Virus record (IMG/VR): IMGVR_UViG_3300025314_000039
Location: 1 to 43,386 of that record
Length of the DNA stretch: 43,386 nucleotides
Strand: one strand, 5' to 3'
Source: a virus
The first letter of the stretch is position 1. The number at the start of each line of letters is the position of its first letter. The translations under genes and the position numbers were made by a program. Below are positions 6,520 through 13,235 of this stretch, piece after piece. The notes under the pieces are model-generated. The model ran no database searches and had not been told where the DNA came from. It saw nothing but the letters and a program-made list of their open reading frames with translations.

Positions 6520-6933
6520 ATGGGATACTACACGGCGTATACACTAACGTGGAAACCGGTAAACAACGGTAAATCATTTGAGTTTCCAGCGTGCCCGCAC
6601 GACGTGCCTGCAACGGACAAGTTCTGCCCGGAGTGCGGTGTTAAGAATGTGCCAGTTCTTCTCGGAGAGAAAGTCGCCTTGTACATCAAGGCGAACGAAG
6701 AAATGTCATACTGCCTCAGTGACGAAGGGGATTCCGATCAGGCCGGCAAGTGGTACGACCACGAAAAAGACATGCGTGACATGAGCAAGAAATTCTACGG
6801 CGTACTTTTTACGCTTCACGGAGAAGGAGAGGAGTCGGGTGACATCTGGAATAAGTATTTTTTGAACGGGAAGTGCCAAGTAGCAAATGCGCGCATTGTA
6901 ATTGACAAGTTCGATCTAGCGATGATGTCATGA
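6520..6933 (+). CDS. Unknown protein with central zinc ribbon
   Basis: A 137-residue protein. After an N-terminal strand-rich region (GYYTAYTLTW) it has CPHDVPATDKFCPECG, a four-ligand zinc ribbon (about residues 26-41). The rest alternates strands and acidic loops, ending in a helix. The ATG at 6520 follows AAAGGAG. Early-region position suggests a role in takeover or DNA metabolism; the family is not recognised. Confidence 0.65.
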   Translation: MGYYTAYTLTWKPVNNGKSFEFPACPHDVPATDKFCPECGVKNVPVLLGEKVALYIKANEEMSYCLSDEGDSDQAGKWYDHEKDMRDMSKKFYGVLFTLHGEGEESGDIWNKYFLNGKCQVANARIVIDKFDLAMMS

Positions 6934-7169
6934 CCCTCACCGACACCATGACCGACCTCCGCGCCGAAACCGCGCGGCAACTTTACGATGACTGGCATGG
7001 GCACTACGTGCCGCGCCTACGTCAGCCGCAACTGACGCCGCGTGCGCGTGCCCGGACTGCACGGCGCGCGAGATCGAGCGCTGCCGCGAGCGTGCAGGCG
7101 CGGGCGCGGTGGGTTGACAGGGTGTGGTATAATGAATGTGCAGAACTTAATCGGCACAGGTGGCGCTGA
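6930..7169 (+). CDS. Small arginine-rich protein
   Basis: A 79-residue protein coupled to the upstream gene by an ATGA overlap. The N-terminal half is helical (LRAETARQLYDDWHGHYV); the second half is very basic (RARARTARRARSS), suggesting nucleic-acid binding. Its 3' end contains the promoter and first hairpin of the downstream leader RNA, so its last 20 codons may be constrained by non-coding signals. Modest confidence as a gene. Confidence 0.45.
   Translation: MTLTDTMTDLRAETARQLYDDWHGHYVPRLRQPQLTPRARARTARRARSSAAASVQARARWVDRVWYNECAELNRHRWR
7124..7133 (+). promoter_or_regulatory. Extended -10 promoter of the leader RNA / replication operon
   Basis: TGTGGTATAAT contains a perfect TATAAT (7128-7133) preceded by TGG, an extended -10. 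A TTGACA at 7114-7119 is only 8 bp upstream, too near to be its -35. Transcription would start near 7140, giving a leader of about 185 nt before the gene at 7325. Confidence 0.6.
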
Positions 7170-7310
7170 CCGATATTAACATGACTAGGGATCAAAGCAT
7201 ACGCCCCTCGTGGGTTGAGTGTTGCGGATGGTTTGCCCTTCCCTAGCCAGGGCATGGCCCGCCAGCCGCCAGCCGCAGCACTCAGAACACGCAGGGGCGT
7301 TTCTATTTTT
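7140..7310 (+). ncRNA. Structured leader RNA with terminator-like end (candidate riboregulator)
   Basis: Hairpin 1 pairs 7147-7154 with 7170-7179. A long helix pairs 7201-7212 with 7288-7300 (one bulged C at 7292), then two G-A mismatches, then 7215-7227 with 7273-7285, nearly continuous. An apical hairpin pairs 7234-7239 with 7249-7254. Its loop holds TCCCTAG (7240-7246), exactly complementary to CTAGGGA at 7185-7191, giving a possible pseudoknot or alternative fold. The helix closes on AGGGGCGT followed by TTCTATTTTT, as in an intrinsic terminator. The RBS of the replisome organizer follows at 7315. It could be an attenuator, a riboswitch-like leader or a free-standing small RNA. Confidence 0.65.
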
Positions 7311-7324
7311 GATTGGAGCATGTA

Positions 7325-8074
7325 ATGTCATCAATGCCTTGGGTTAAACTCTACACAGAGATGCTTGACGATGCAAAGATCGGGCGATTGCAGGACGCCG
7401 TAAAGTGGCGTTTTGTGTCGCTCGTTTTGCTTGCTGGTGAATGCGACCAGGACGGCGCACTTATAATCAGCGATAAGCCCATGAGCATTGATGACATTGC
7501 GTGGCGAATGAGAATCACGCGTGAGCAATGCGAGACAGAGATCGAAACGCTGCTCATGTGTGGAGTAATTTCTCTCGATGACGACCTGTACTACTTGCCG
7601 AAGTTTAGCGACAGACAAGGCAGGCCGCAGAGCGAAAGGCGCGCAATGTGGCGCGAACGTCAAGCACGGCTGCGTGAACGAAAAGAGACAGACGAAAGTG
7701 TCACGCGTGAATCACCAGTGACTAACGCGTCTAGAGTAGAGAAGAGTAGAGAAGAGAAGAGTAGATCAAGGGCGTCAAAGACGCCTACCCCACCGCAAGT
7801 CGAGTCATACCGCAAAGCGGCACACCGTTACCCGAACAAGAGTCTCTACAGTATCATTTGCGAACACGTCAAAGACGATGAGCAAAGCTTGTTGCTTTTT
7901 GAGAAGATCGTTACAGGATGGATAGCAATGGGCTGGAACCCCTCAAACATCAACGGCATTTTAGAGTTTGTAGACAAGGGTGAGATTCCACATCGAAACG
8001 GCCAGAACGGCAACGGCAACGGTCACAAGCCTGATACGCAAGAGCCGCCCGCACCAAGAAAGGTTTACCGATGA
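7325..8074 (+). CDS. Replisome organizer / DnaD-like replication initiator
   Basis: A 249-residue protein. The N-terminal winged-helix region has MPWVKLYTEMLDDAKIGRL and a WRMRITREQCETEIETL helix-turn-helix, as in phage replisome organizers. A basic linker (about 105-150) follows, then a DnaD-like C-terminal helical domain, with a glycine/asparagine-rich tail. It would bind the origin and recruit the helicase encoded next, to which it is joined by an ATGA overlap. The start at 7325 follows GGAG by 6 nt; a later in-frame ATG is at 7334. The linker DNA contains purine-rich direct repeats (7734-7768) that may be the origin. Confidence 0.75.
   Translation: MSSMPWVKLYTEMLDDAKIGRLQDAVKWRFVSLVLLAGECDQDGALIISDKPMSIDDIAWRMRITREQCETEIETLLMCGVISLDDDLYYLPKFSDRQGRPQSERRAMWRERQARLRERKETDESVTRESPVTNASRVEKSREEKSRSRASKTPTPPQVESYRKAAHRYPNKSLYSIICEHVKDDEQSLLLFEKIVTGWIAMGWNPSNINGILEFVDKGEIPHRNGQNGNGNGHKPDTQEPPAPRKVYR
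7734..7768 (+). repeat. Purine-rich direct repeats inside the initiator gene (origin candidate)
   Basis: Three copies of the core GAGTAGA occur at 7734, 7744 and 7759; the first two extend to GAGTAGAGAA and the third reads GAGTAGATCA. The strand is almost purely A and G over this stretch. Origins of phages with this class of initiator are often within the initiator gene, so these may be binding iterons or the melting region. They also encode the charged linker VEKSREEKSR, so protein-level constraint is the alternative explanation. Confidence 0.4.
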
Positions 8075-9393
8075 GCGACAGAATGCCTCCGGCAAACATC
8101 GAAGCAGAAGAGAGTGTACTTGGTTCGATCTTGATTGACCCGTCGTGCATGGCGCGTGTGTCAAAGATCATTACTCCATGCGACTTCCTCATCGTTAAAA
8201 ACCAGTGGGTAATGTCGGCCATGATCAGACTGCGCACGTTCGGCAAGCCGATCGACTTCGTTACCGTTTGCGGAGCGCTGGGCGATGACGGCAAGCTAGA
8301 CGAGTTGGGCGGCCCTGCTTACATCTCGCACCTGGTCAACTCCGTGCCGACATCTATTCACGCGGCAGGCTATGCTGAGATGGTGCGCGACGCAGCCATT
8401 AGCCGATCGCTGATCGAAGCCGCGTCCAACATAGCAAAGATCGCCTACGACGGCGAAATGAACGCTGAACAAAAGACAGCTCAGGCGTTGTCAGAAGTGA
8501 AACGCTCTAACCATCGGGACCACGGCAAGATCAAGTCAATCGGCCAGGCCGCAGCCGAAATGGTGACGCAGTTGGAGCAGTTCGCAGAGTACCCGCTTGG
8601 CGTTGACGAAGTGCGCGGCCTGTCTACTGGATTCCCGTCTATTGACAAACTCACCGGTGGATTCATGCCTGACGAGCAAACAGTATTAGCCGGGCGCACC
8701 GGCACAGGCAAAAGCGCGCTGGCATTTCAGATTGCGGCCAACATTGCGCAGCACGGGCGCAAGGTCGCCGTGTTTTCGCTCGAAATGGCAGAGCGCATGA
8801 TCTGCTATAGGTTGGCATCGTCCGAGATCGGTGTGCCGTACCAGGACATGCTTAGAGGCTGGATGGACGCTGACGGCTGGGAGCGCATCTACAAAGCGTT
8901 GAGCAAGTTTGACGCCATGCCGATCTTCATCAACGACTCAGCAAGCCAAACCGTCGCATCAATTGAGGCCGATGTAGCCGCGCTTGATGACTGCGATTTG
9001 TTCATCGTTGACCACTTGCGGCTGATCAAGGATTCGCGCAAGAATGAAAACGAGGTGTCGCGCCTGGGCCGCTTATCGATGGAACTGCGCCAGATCGCGC
9101 GCGACTACCATACGCATTGCCTCCTGATTACTCAACTCAATCGGGGGCTTGAGAACAGAGACGACAAGCGCCCGACGTTGGCAGACATCCGTCAGAGTGG
9201 TGAGATCGAGGAGAACGCCGACAACGTTTGGGGGATGTACCGGGCGCACGATGACAAGTCGGTGCTGTGCATATCGCCTCTAAAGAACCGCAATGGCGAG
9301 GCCGGGATTGACGTTGTGGCCGAACTGAATTTCGACGCGCAATACATGCGCTTCGGAAGGGCTGAGAGGCTACCACTTGGCAGCGTGGCATAG
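8071..9393 (+). CDS. dnaB: Replicative DNA helicase, DnaB family
   Basis: A 440-residue hexameric helicase that unwinds the fork. The N-terminal DnaB domain (about 5-110) begins PPANIEAEESVLGSILID. The RecA-like motor has Walker A GRTGTGKS (208-215), motif FSLEMAE, Walker B DLFIVDHL (about residues 309-316) and motif ITQLNRGLE. Length matches the family. The ATG overlaps the initiator stop (ATGA), consistent with a loader/helicase pair. No intein or frameshift is seen. Confidence 0.95.
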   Translation: MSDRMPPANIEAEESVLGSILIDPSCMARVSKIITPCDFLIVKNQWVMSAMIRLRTFGKPIDFVTVCGALGDDGKLDELGGPAYISHLVNSVPTSIHAAGYAEMVRDAAISRSLIEAASNIAKIAYDGEMNAEQKTAQALSEVKRSNHRDHGKIKSIGQAAAEMVTQLEQFAEYPLGVDEVRGLSTGFPSIDKLTGGFMPDEQTVLAGRTGTGKSALAFQIAANIAQHGRKVAVFSLEMAERMICYRLASSEIGVPYQDMLRGWMDADGWERIYKALSKFDAMPIFINDSASQTVASIEADVAALDDCDLFIVDHLRLIKDSRKNENEVSRLGRLSMELRQIARDYHTHCLLITQLNRGLENRDDKRPTLADIRQSGEIEENADNVWGMYRAHDDKSVLCISPLKNRNGEAGIDVVAELNFDAQYMRFGRAERLPLGSVA

Positions 9394-9709
9394 TGTCGAG
9401 TATAAAGACTACATGCGATCTTACGCATGGGTGCAGCGCAAGCGTAGGCTGTACGCAAAGCGCGGGCGCGTGTGCGAGATGTGCGGCGCAGCGTCTTACC
9501 TTGAAGTACATCACAAGAACTACGATCGCCTTGGTCATGAATTAGACGACGATTTGCTAATCGTTTGTGTAGACTGTCACCCTAAAGCGGATAGACAGCG
9601 CGTGGAATGGGAAGCGCGGCGCAAGCATCAACGTGATAACCCGGTGCGCTGGCGAACGCTTGAAGAGATCGAAACGTTGACGATGAGGTTAATCAAAAAT
9701 GGACAGTAA
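9377..9709 (+). CDS. HNH endonuclease
   Basis: A 110-residue HNH nuclease with C33-x2-C36, the HH-x-N core (H45, H46, N48), and C64-x2-C67-H68. The proposed TTG start (9377) follows GAGAGG and overlaps dnaB by 17 nt; an internal ATG at 9413 is possible. It could be a small DNA-processing enzyme or a free-standing homing nuclease. It lies far from the terminase, unlike the HNH partners of cos phages. Confidence 0.75.
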   Translation: MAAWHSVEYKDYMRSYAWVQRKRRLYAKRGRVCEMCGAASYLEVHHKNYDRLGHELDDDLLIVCVDCHPKADRQRVEWEARRKHQRDNPVRWRTLEEIETLTMRLIKNGQ

Positions 9710-9893
9710 CCAAACGCCTCCCACACCGCCCACCCTGGCCGCCGCCCTGCCGCTGGTGGCCGATCGTTTGCGCGGCTTGACGGTGGACCTGAGCACTGCT
9801 GTAGTTGAGCGGTACGGCTACCAGTTGCCCGGCGGCGGCTGGGCGTGGTGCTGGGGCGTGACGGTGACGATGTTCGACAAGGAGATCGAATGA
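9699..9893 (+). CDS. Small protein, unknown
   Basis: A 64-residue protein overlapping the HNH gene by 11 nt and the next gene by ATGA. It has a proline-rich start (TPPTPPT), a helix (AAALPLVADRLRGL) and a glycine/tryptophan segment GGGWAWCWG followed by a strand. No family recognised; coupling on both sides supports expression. Confidence 0.5.
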   Translation: MDSNQTPPTPPTLAAALPLVADRLRGLTVDLSTAVVERYGYQLPGGGWAWCWGVTVTMFDKEIE

Positions 9894-10354
9894 TGAGCAA
9901 GTACAGACTTTACTTAGGCGATTGCTTGGAGTTCATGCGCACGCTTGACGCGGGGAGCGTGGACGCCGTCGTGACCGATCCGCCGTATGATGAGCGAACG
10001 CATAAAGGTGCAGTCGTTGGCCGTGAAAAGATACCGCAGGGCGGCATCGGTAATGTTATTCTTGGAGTTGATTTTGCACACCTTGAAACGCAATCTCAAT
10101 TAGCGCGCGAGTTCATTAGAATTTCAGCGACGTGGTCGATTGTGTTTTGCACATTCGAGGACATGGGGAAGTGGAGAGACGAGGCGGATAAATTCAACGC
10201 CTGGGTGCGCGCTGGAGTTTGGGATAGGGTAAATCCCGCACCCTGGATGCGTCGCGGAAACGTGATCGGAGAGGTGAGTTTCGACGTGGCGAAGCGCTGG
10301 GGCACGGTCGGGCGCGGGATGAAGAACGCGTGGGTGTGCAGGGTTGTGGAGTAG
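9890..10354 (+). CDS. Truncated DPPY-type DNA methyltransferase
   Basis: A 154-residue protein whose N-terminal half matches phage amino-methyltransferases: YLGDCLEFM then VDAVVTDPPYD, with catalytic DPPY at 30-33. Usual members are about 220-260 residues and end with a target-recognition region and the SAM-binding FxGxG motif. Here the sequence runs to NPAPWMRRGN and stops about 40 residues later, with no FxGxG. It is probably a deletion derivative and inactive alone, unless it has become a DNA-binding or partner protein. The start is in an ATGA overlap after AGGAG. Confidence 0.65.
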   Translation: MMSKYRLYLGDCLEFMRTLDAGSVDAVVTDPPYDERTHKGAVVGREKIPQGGIGNVILGVDFAHLETQSQLAREFIRISATWSIVFCTFEDMGKWRDEADKFNAWVRAGVWDRVNPAPWMRRGNVIGEVSFDVAKRWGTVGRGMKNAWVCRVVE

Positions 10355-10368
10355 AACAAAATTGCTAC

Positions 10369-10397
10369 TTGACACGTTATATAACAGCGGGTATAAT
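10369..10397 (+). promoter_or_regulatory. Consensus sigma70 promoter with an operator-like palindrome
   Basis: TTGACA (10369-10374), a 17-bp spacer and TATAAT (10392-10397), the best canonical promoter in the window. The spacer holds a perfect 10-bp palindrome GTTATATAAC (10376-10385), a likely regulator site. It begins 15 nt after the truncated methyltransferase gene and reads into the gene at 10427. Confidence 0.8.
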
Positions 10398-10426
10398 GTA
10401 GTAAATCGGGAGCATGGAGGCAAGCC

Positions 10427-10699
10427 ATGAAGCGCGATATTATCATCAATAATCAACGAAGCGCTCCGTTATTTCTTGTGCTTGAATCCGTAGTGAATGG
10501 CGATCATAGCGAAGATGCAATGGCCGCGCTGTATTTCGCGGCGAAAGAATATCGTCAAAGTGCACCAGGGTATGCTCAAAGGCGGATTGACGGTATCCCG
10601 TCTCGTGAGACGACAAGCGATACAAGCGACATTACAACCGCATTACGAGACGAGGACTTCGTGTCCCTTAATAGAATATATGACAGGTGGCTAGCGTAA
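10427..10699 (+). CDS. Small protein under a strong early promoter, unknown
   Basis: A 90-residue protein directly downstream of the consensus promoter. GGAGG (10416-10420) precedes the ATG at 10427 by 6 nt. The composition is mixed: strands (MKRDIIINN), a helix (EDAMAALYFAAKEYRQ) and an acidic C-terminus. High expected expression makes it a candidate takeover protein; no family recognised. Confidence 0.65.
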   Translation: MKRDIIINNQRSAPLFLVLESVVNGDHSEDAMAALYFAAKEYRQSAPGYAQRRIDGIPSRETTSDTSDITTALRDEDFVSLNRIYDRWLA

Positions 10700-10900
10700 A
10701 TGACACAGAATCAAAACGACCCCACCCGCAACGCCCGCCAAGCCCGCCGTGTGGCCGAACTGCAAGCCGCCGCCGAGCGCGACGGCTTCGCGTCGTGGTC
10801 CACGGCGCTTACCGCGTGGAAGCGCGGAGAATACCGACTCGTGAAGTCTGACGGGTACACGATACATGATAAAGCACCATTGCGTCAGCGCACTAACTAG
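10700..10900 (+). CDS. Small basic protein, unknown
   Basis: A 66-residue protein whose ATG directly abuts the previous TAA. It has a helical arginine/alanine-rich N-terminus (NARQARRVAELQAAAERDGF) and a short C-terminal strand region. No recognised domain. Confidence 0.5.
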   Translation: MTQNQNDPTRNARQARRVAELQAAAERDGFASWSTALTAWKRGEYRLVKSDGYTIHDKAPLRQRTN

Positions 10901-10927
10901 CGAGGTCGGTCGGCGCGAGATGGATGA

Positions 10928-11125
10928 ATGCGAGTTTGGTTGCTCAAAATGAAATGTTCTAACTGCGGTCATGACGAGAAAGAGCATTGGCGTTTTCCGC
11001 TAACTGGAAAATTCAGGAAACTAGCTGGTCCGTGCAACCACGGCGGATATAGGCACTGTGGTTGCGAAAAGTTCGCTGGCATGGTGCCTGCACAGAAGCG
11101 CAAGCGCACCGCCGCGAACGCGTGA
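10928..11125 (+). CDS. Small zinc-knuckle protein, CGH type
   Basis: A 65-residue protein with the ligand pattern CSNCGHDEKEH, then PCNHGG and HCGCEKF, consistent with a two-site zinc knuckle. The same order (C-x1-2-C-G-H, H, P-C, C-x-C) appears in the 57-residue protein at 14623, so the two are likely paralogues. The start may be 10928 or the later in-frame ATG at 10949 just before the first cysteine; neither has a strong ribosome site. The C-terminus is basic (KRKRTAAN). Confidence 0.6.
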   Translation: MRVWLLKMKCSNCGHDEKEHWRFPLTGKFRKLAGPCNHGGYRHCGCEKFAGMVPAQKRKRTAANA

Positions 11126-11293
11126 TTGTCAATAGTACTAAATCACCATTGCCACCACAGCGCGATCAAGCGCATACTGTAGACGCCGATTAGCCGCCAC
11201 TGTAACCCGCGCGATAGAGTATCCCGGCCAATGGCCTTATGGGTGAAAGCGCGGCGCGGTCGGTCGGCTCAGTATGAACGCGGAGGACGGGCA
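11126..11293 (+). other. Gene-free gap, no clear signal
   Basis: A 168-nt gap between two small genes. I see no convincing promoter, tRNA or stable hairpin. GCGCGAT appears twice, and GGAGGAC at 11281-11287 is the ribosome site for the next gene. A longer frame through this stretch into the next gene exists but lacks a good start. Confidence 0.3.
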
Positions 11294-11533
11294 ATGAAAG
11301 TAGTAATCGACGGAATTGAGTATGTGCCAGTGGCAGAAGCATCACCGAATGCAGAGCAGATCGCTCGCGGGATCATGGACTCGTTTTGGGGAAGTAGCAT
11401 ACCTGACTACACAACGTGGCAGGAAGAGGCTAAGTCTCTGTACGTTGAGTGTACAGATTTACCTAGCGCCGGGTGCGACACGCAAGTTATTGATGTGGTG
11501 TCCGCAATTTTGAAGCGGATCAGCGCTGCTTGA
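11294..11533 (+). CDS. Small acidic protein, unknown
   Basis: A 79-residue acidic protein starting MKVVIDGIEYVPV, a strand-turn-strand start seen in many small phage proteins, followed by helices (EQIARGIMDSFWG) and a C-terminal helix IDVVSAILKRI. The ATG at 11294 follows GGAGGAC. A 17-codon open frame follows by TGATG overlap (11533-11586) but is too short to call. Confidence 0.55.
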   Translation: MKVVIDGIEYVPVAEASPNAEQIARGIMDSFWGSSIPDYTTWQEEAKSLYVECTDLPSAGCDTQVIDVVSAILKRISAA

Positions 11534-11606
11534 TGTCGGCGCAGCAGTCCGCGCCAGATTCGGCGGTCACGCAGGCGGCGCGGTGAACTTACGGAACGGT
11601 GAACAC

Positions 11607-11819
11607 ATGACACGACTATGCTCTAACTGCCACATTCACCAACGCTTGCCGCGCAGCAACTATTGCTCTGCCGTGTGCCGTGAGCAGTACCGCGCAGAAC
11701 ACAAGCGCGACAGACACGGCAGCAACGGCACACGCGGCAGGCCAGCACAGCCGCCGAGCTGCCCGGTGTGCGGGGAGATGATCTCAGTGGTGAAGGATTG
11801 CAGGTGCCCGCAGAACTGA
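11607..11819 (+). CDS. Small double zinc-ribbon protein
   Basis: A 70-residue protein with two cysteine clusters: CSNCHIHQRLPRSNYCSAVC at the N-terminus and CPVCGEMISVVKDCRC at the C-terminus, linked by a basic, glycine-rich segment. It resembles small zinc-ribbon proteins that contact nucleic acid. ATG 11607 is preferred over 11583 because the ORF becomes cysteine-patterned immediately after it. Function unknown. Confidence 0.6.
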   Translation: MTRLCSNCHIHQRLPRSNYCSAVCREQYRAEHKRDRHGSNGTRGRPAQPPSCPVCGEMISVVKDCRCPQN

Positions 11820-11824
11820 TAACC

Positions 11825-11840
11825 CTCATTAGCTAATGAG
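11825..11840. promoter_or_regulatory. Perfect 16-bp palindrome (operator candidate)
   Basis: CTCATTAG directly followed by CTAATGAG, a perfect dyad without a loop, 25 nt before the ATG at 11865. It is too compact for a stable terminator and has no following U-tract, so a dimeric DNA-binding protein site is the better guess. Confidence 0.45.
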
Positions 11841-11864
11841 ATTTATCTCCGAAAGGAAAGCGAA

Positions 11865-12356
11865 ATGGGAAACGATGTTTTAAGTAGCATTGAAGTTCAC
11901 TGGTCGCTAGAGCGTATTAACGATGATCGCTGGTGCGTCTACGATACCGATTCTGGTGAGACACTTAGCGATGCCAATACTCCAGAGGATGCCATAGCAA
12001 ATGCGCACATTTCGCCTCTTACCCCGGCGCAACAAAAGTATTCTCCACGCTACGCATGGATCCTGCTTAGAACCGATGATAAAACGGTTCACGATCTGAT
12101 TCACGAGCGGCGGGTCAGGCATCTAAAACACGGATACGACGCGGTGCATGACGACAGCCATATTGATGGCGAGTTGATCAAGGCTGCGCAGTGTTACATT
12201 GCCAATTATAACGGGTGGAAAGAATCAGAGCCGCCTATGCTCTGGCCGTTTGAGAATGGCTCATTCAAAGTGTCAGAAAGCGCAGTCGATAATCTTGTCG
12301 AGGCAGCCGCGTTTATCGTCGCAGAGATCGAACGCTTGCAACGCAAGAGCAGCTAA
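11865..12356 (+). CDS. Conserved phage protein with HDD/GEL motif (MazG-like?)
   Basis: A 163-residue protein. The C-terminal half has HERRVRHLKHGYDAVHDDSH then DGELIKAAQCYI, matching a widespread phage family with the pattern E-R..Q/K..G..HDD.H..GEL..AA..Y, sometimes considered related to all-alpha NTP pyrophosphatases. The N-terminal 60 residues form a separate strand-rich region with an acidic patch. The start at 11865 follows GAAAGGAAAG. A role in nucleotide pool clean-up is inferred and not proven by visible catalytic residues. Confidence 0.65.
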   Translation: MGNDVLSSIEVHWSLERINDDRWCVYDTDSGETLSDANTPEDAIANAHISPLTPAQQKYSPRYAWILLRTDDKTVHDLIHERRVRHLKHGYDAVHDDSHIDGELIKAAQCYIANYNGWKESEPPMLWPFENGSFKVSESAVDNLVEAAAFIVAEIERLQRKSS

Positions 12357-12369
12357 AAGAGATTATCAC

Positions 12370-12687
12370 ATGACACACAAACACGGGCGCACCGACGCAA
12401 ACCACACAGAGATCGTCAATGCGCTCCAGGCCATCGGCGCGAGCGTGACCAGCCTCGCCGACGTTGGCGGTGGGTGCCCGGACTTGCTTGTCGGGTATCG
12501 AGGCCAGAACATGCTGCTCGAAGTAAAAGACGGTCGCAAGCCGCCCAGTGCGCGCGGCCTGACCGCCGCTGAGCAGAAGTGGCATGACACATGGCGCGGG
12601 ACGGTGTACATCGTCTACAGCGCGATGGACGCCGTGACGCTGGTCAACACGATGACGCTAGAGCCGGACGAGTTGCCGTTCACGTAG
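12370..12687 (+). CDS. VRR-NUC domain nuclease
   Basis: A 105-residue protein of the VRR-NUC type in the PD-(D/E)XK nuclease superfamily. Visible core: GGGCPDLLVGY (catalytic D near residue 38) and MLLEVKDG (E and K near 51-53), followed by a helix with the conserved glutamine region AEQKWHDTW. Such phage enzymes resolve branched DNA. It starts 13 nt after the upstream gene. It could partner with the RecT protein in recombination. Confidence 0.85.
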   Translation: MTHKHGRTDANHTEIVNALQAIGASVTSLADVGGGCPDLLVGYRGQNMLLEVKDGRKPPSARGLTAAEQKWHDTWRGTVYIVYSAMDAVTLVNTMTLEPDELPFT

Positions 12688-12705
12688 CACACAGAAAGGA
12701 CTGTC

Positions 12706-12789
12706 ATGATTAACCTACTCGCAGCAATCGCCAAGGCCCGCCGCAAGATGGCGAAGGCGTCGCGGAAGATCAACCGCAGGATGCTGTAG
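12706..12789 (+). CDS. 27-residue basic microprotein
   Basis: ATG at 12706 follows AGAAAGGA at proper distance. The peptide has a short hydrophobic start (MINLLAAIAKA) and a highly basic amphipathic rest (RRKMAKASRKINRRML), net charge about +10. The good ribosome site supports translation. It could be a membrane-active or nucleic-acid-binding peptide; no family can be given. Confidence 0.4.
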   Translation: MINLLAAIAKARRKMAKASRKINRRML

Positions 12790-12816
12790 GTGTTCTCCGC
12801 TTAGTTAGAGACGGTG

Positions 12817-12846
12817 TTGACAGCGCGCAGGTAGTTGTGATACACT
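12817..12846 (+). promoter_or_regulatory. Promoter upstream of the HTH-like gene
   Basis: TTGACA at 12817-12822 with an 18-bp spacer to TACACT (12841-12846); a GATACA at 12839 gives an alternative 16-bp spacing. It reads into the gene at 12879 with an expected leader of about 25 nt. The 18-bp spacing mirrors the three late promoters but the flanks differ. Confidence 0.6.
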
Positions 12847-12878
12847 GTATTTATCCTTGCTAACGGTGCTAAGATTAA

Positions 12879-13235
12879 ATGCAAAAATCAGCGAAGTCAA
12901 ATCAGCGCGGTAAATCAAGTGCTAATGACGCTAAGAGTAAAGCCGTATCTAAGTCCACTCGCGCAAAGATGGCGCGGAAGATCGAGCAACTTAACGCAGA
13001 CCCGCACCGATTTACATACGAGCAAATTAGCGCAGCGATGGGTCATGAATCAGGGTATGCTCACCTAGTTCAAAAGGGCGGGCGCGTATCTCCAACCAAG
13101 ATCGAGGCGCAGGCGTTAGAGGCGATGTACCAAACCGCTATGCGTTCATCTAATATGCTGCGTAGCGACGTTGACAAGCGAAACAGGATTTTCGGTATGT
13201 GCGCTCAGATCATGCGTCTTGTCGAGGAACTATGA
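12879..13235 (+). CDS. Basic protein with helix-turn-helix-like core (regulator candidate)
   Basis: A 118-residue protein with a lysine/serine-rich disordered N-terminus (about 1-30), then a core FTYEQISAAMGHES followed by YAHLVQKGGRVSPTK that reads like a helix-turn-helix with a DNA-contacting second helix, and a C-terminal helical segment. It has its own promoter (12817) but no strong ribosome site (TAAGA only). It is a candidate for the early regulator or an antitermination factor. The DNA-binding assignment is an inference from pattern. Confidence 0.55.
   Translation: MQKSAKSNQRGKSSANDAKSKAVSKSTRAKMARKIEQLNADPHRFTYEQISAAMGHESGYAHLVQKGGRVSPTKIEAQALEAMYQTAMRSSNMLRSDVDKRNRIFGMCAQIMRLVEEL

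Noticed and set aside
7114-7119. TTGACA as a -35 for the TATAAT at 7128
   Set aside because: The spacer is only 8 bp, too short for sigma70; the extended -10 explains the promoter better.
11533-11586. 17-codon open frame coupled to the gene at 11294
   Set aside because: Too short and without any supporting pattern beyond a TGATG overlap.
12199-12369. Long upstream extension of the VRR-NUC frame
   Set aside because: It overlaps the well-supported HDD/GEL gene in another frame and has no ribosome site; the start at 12370 fits the domain.
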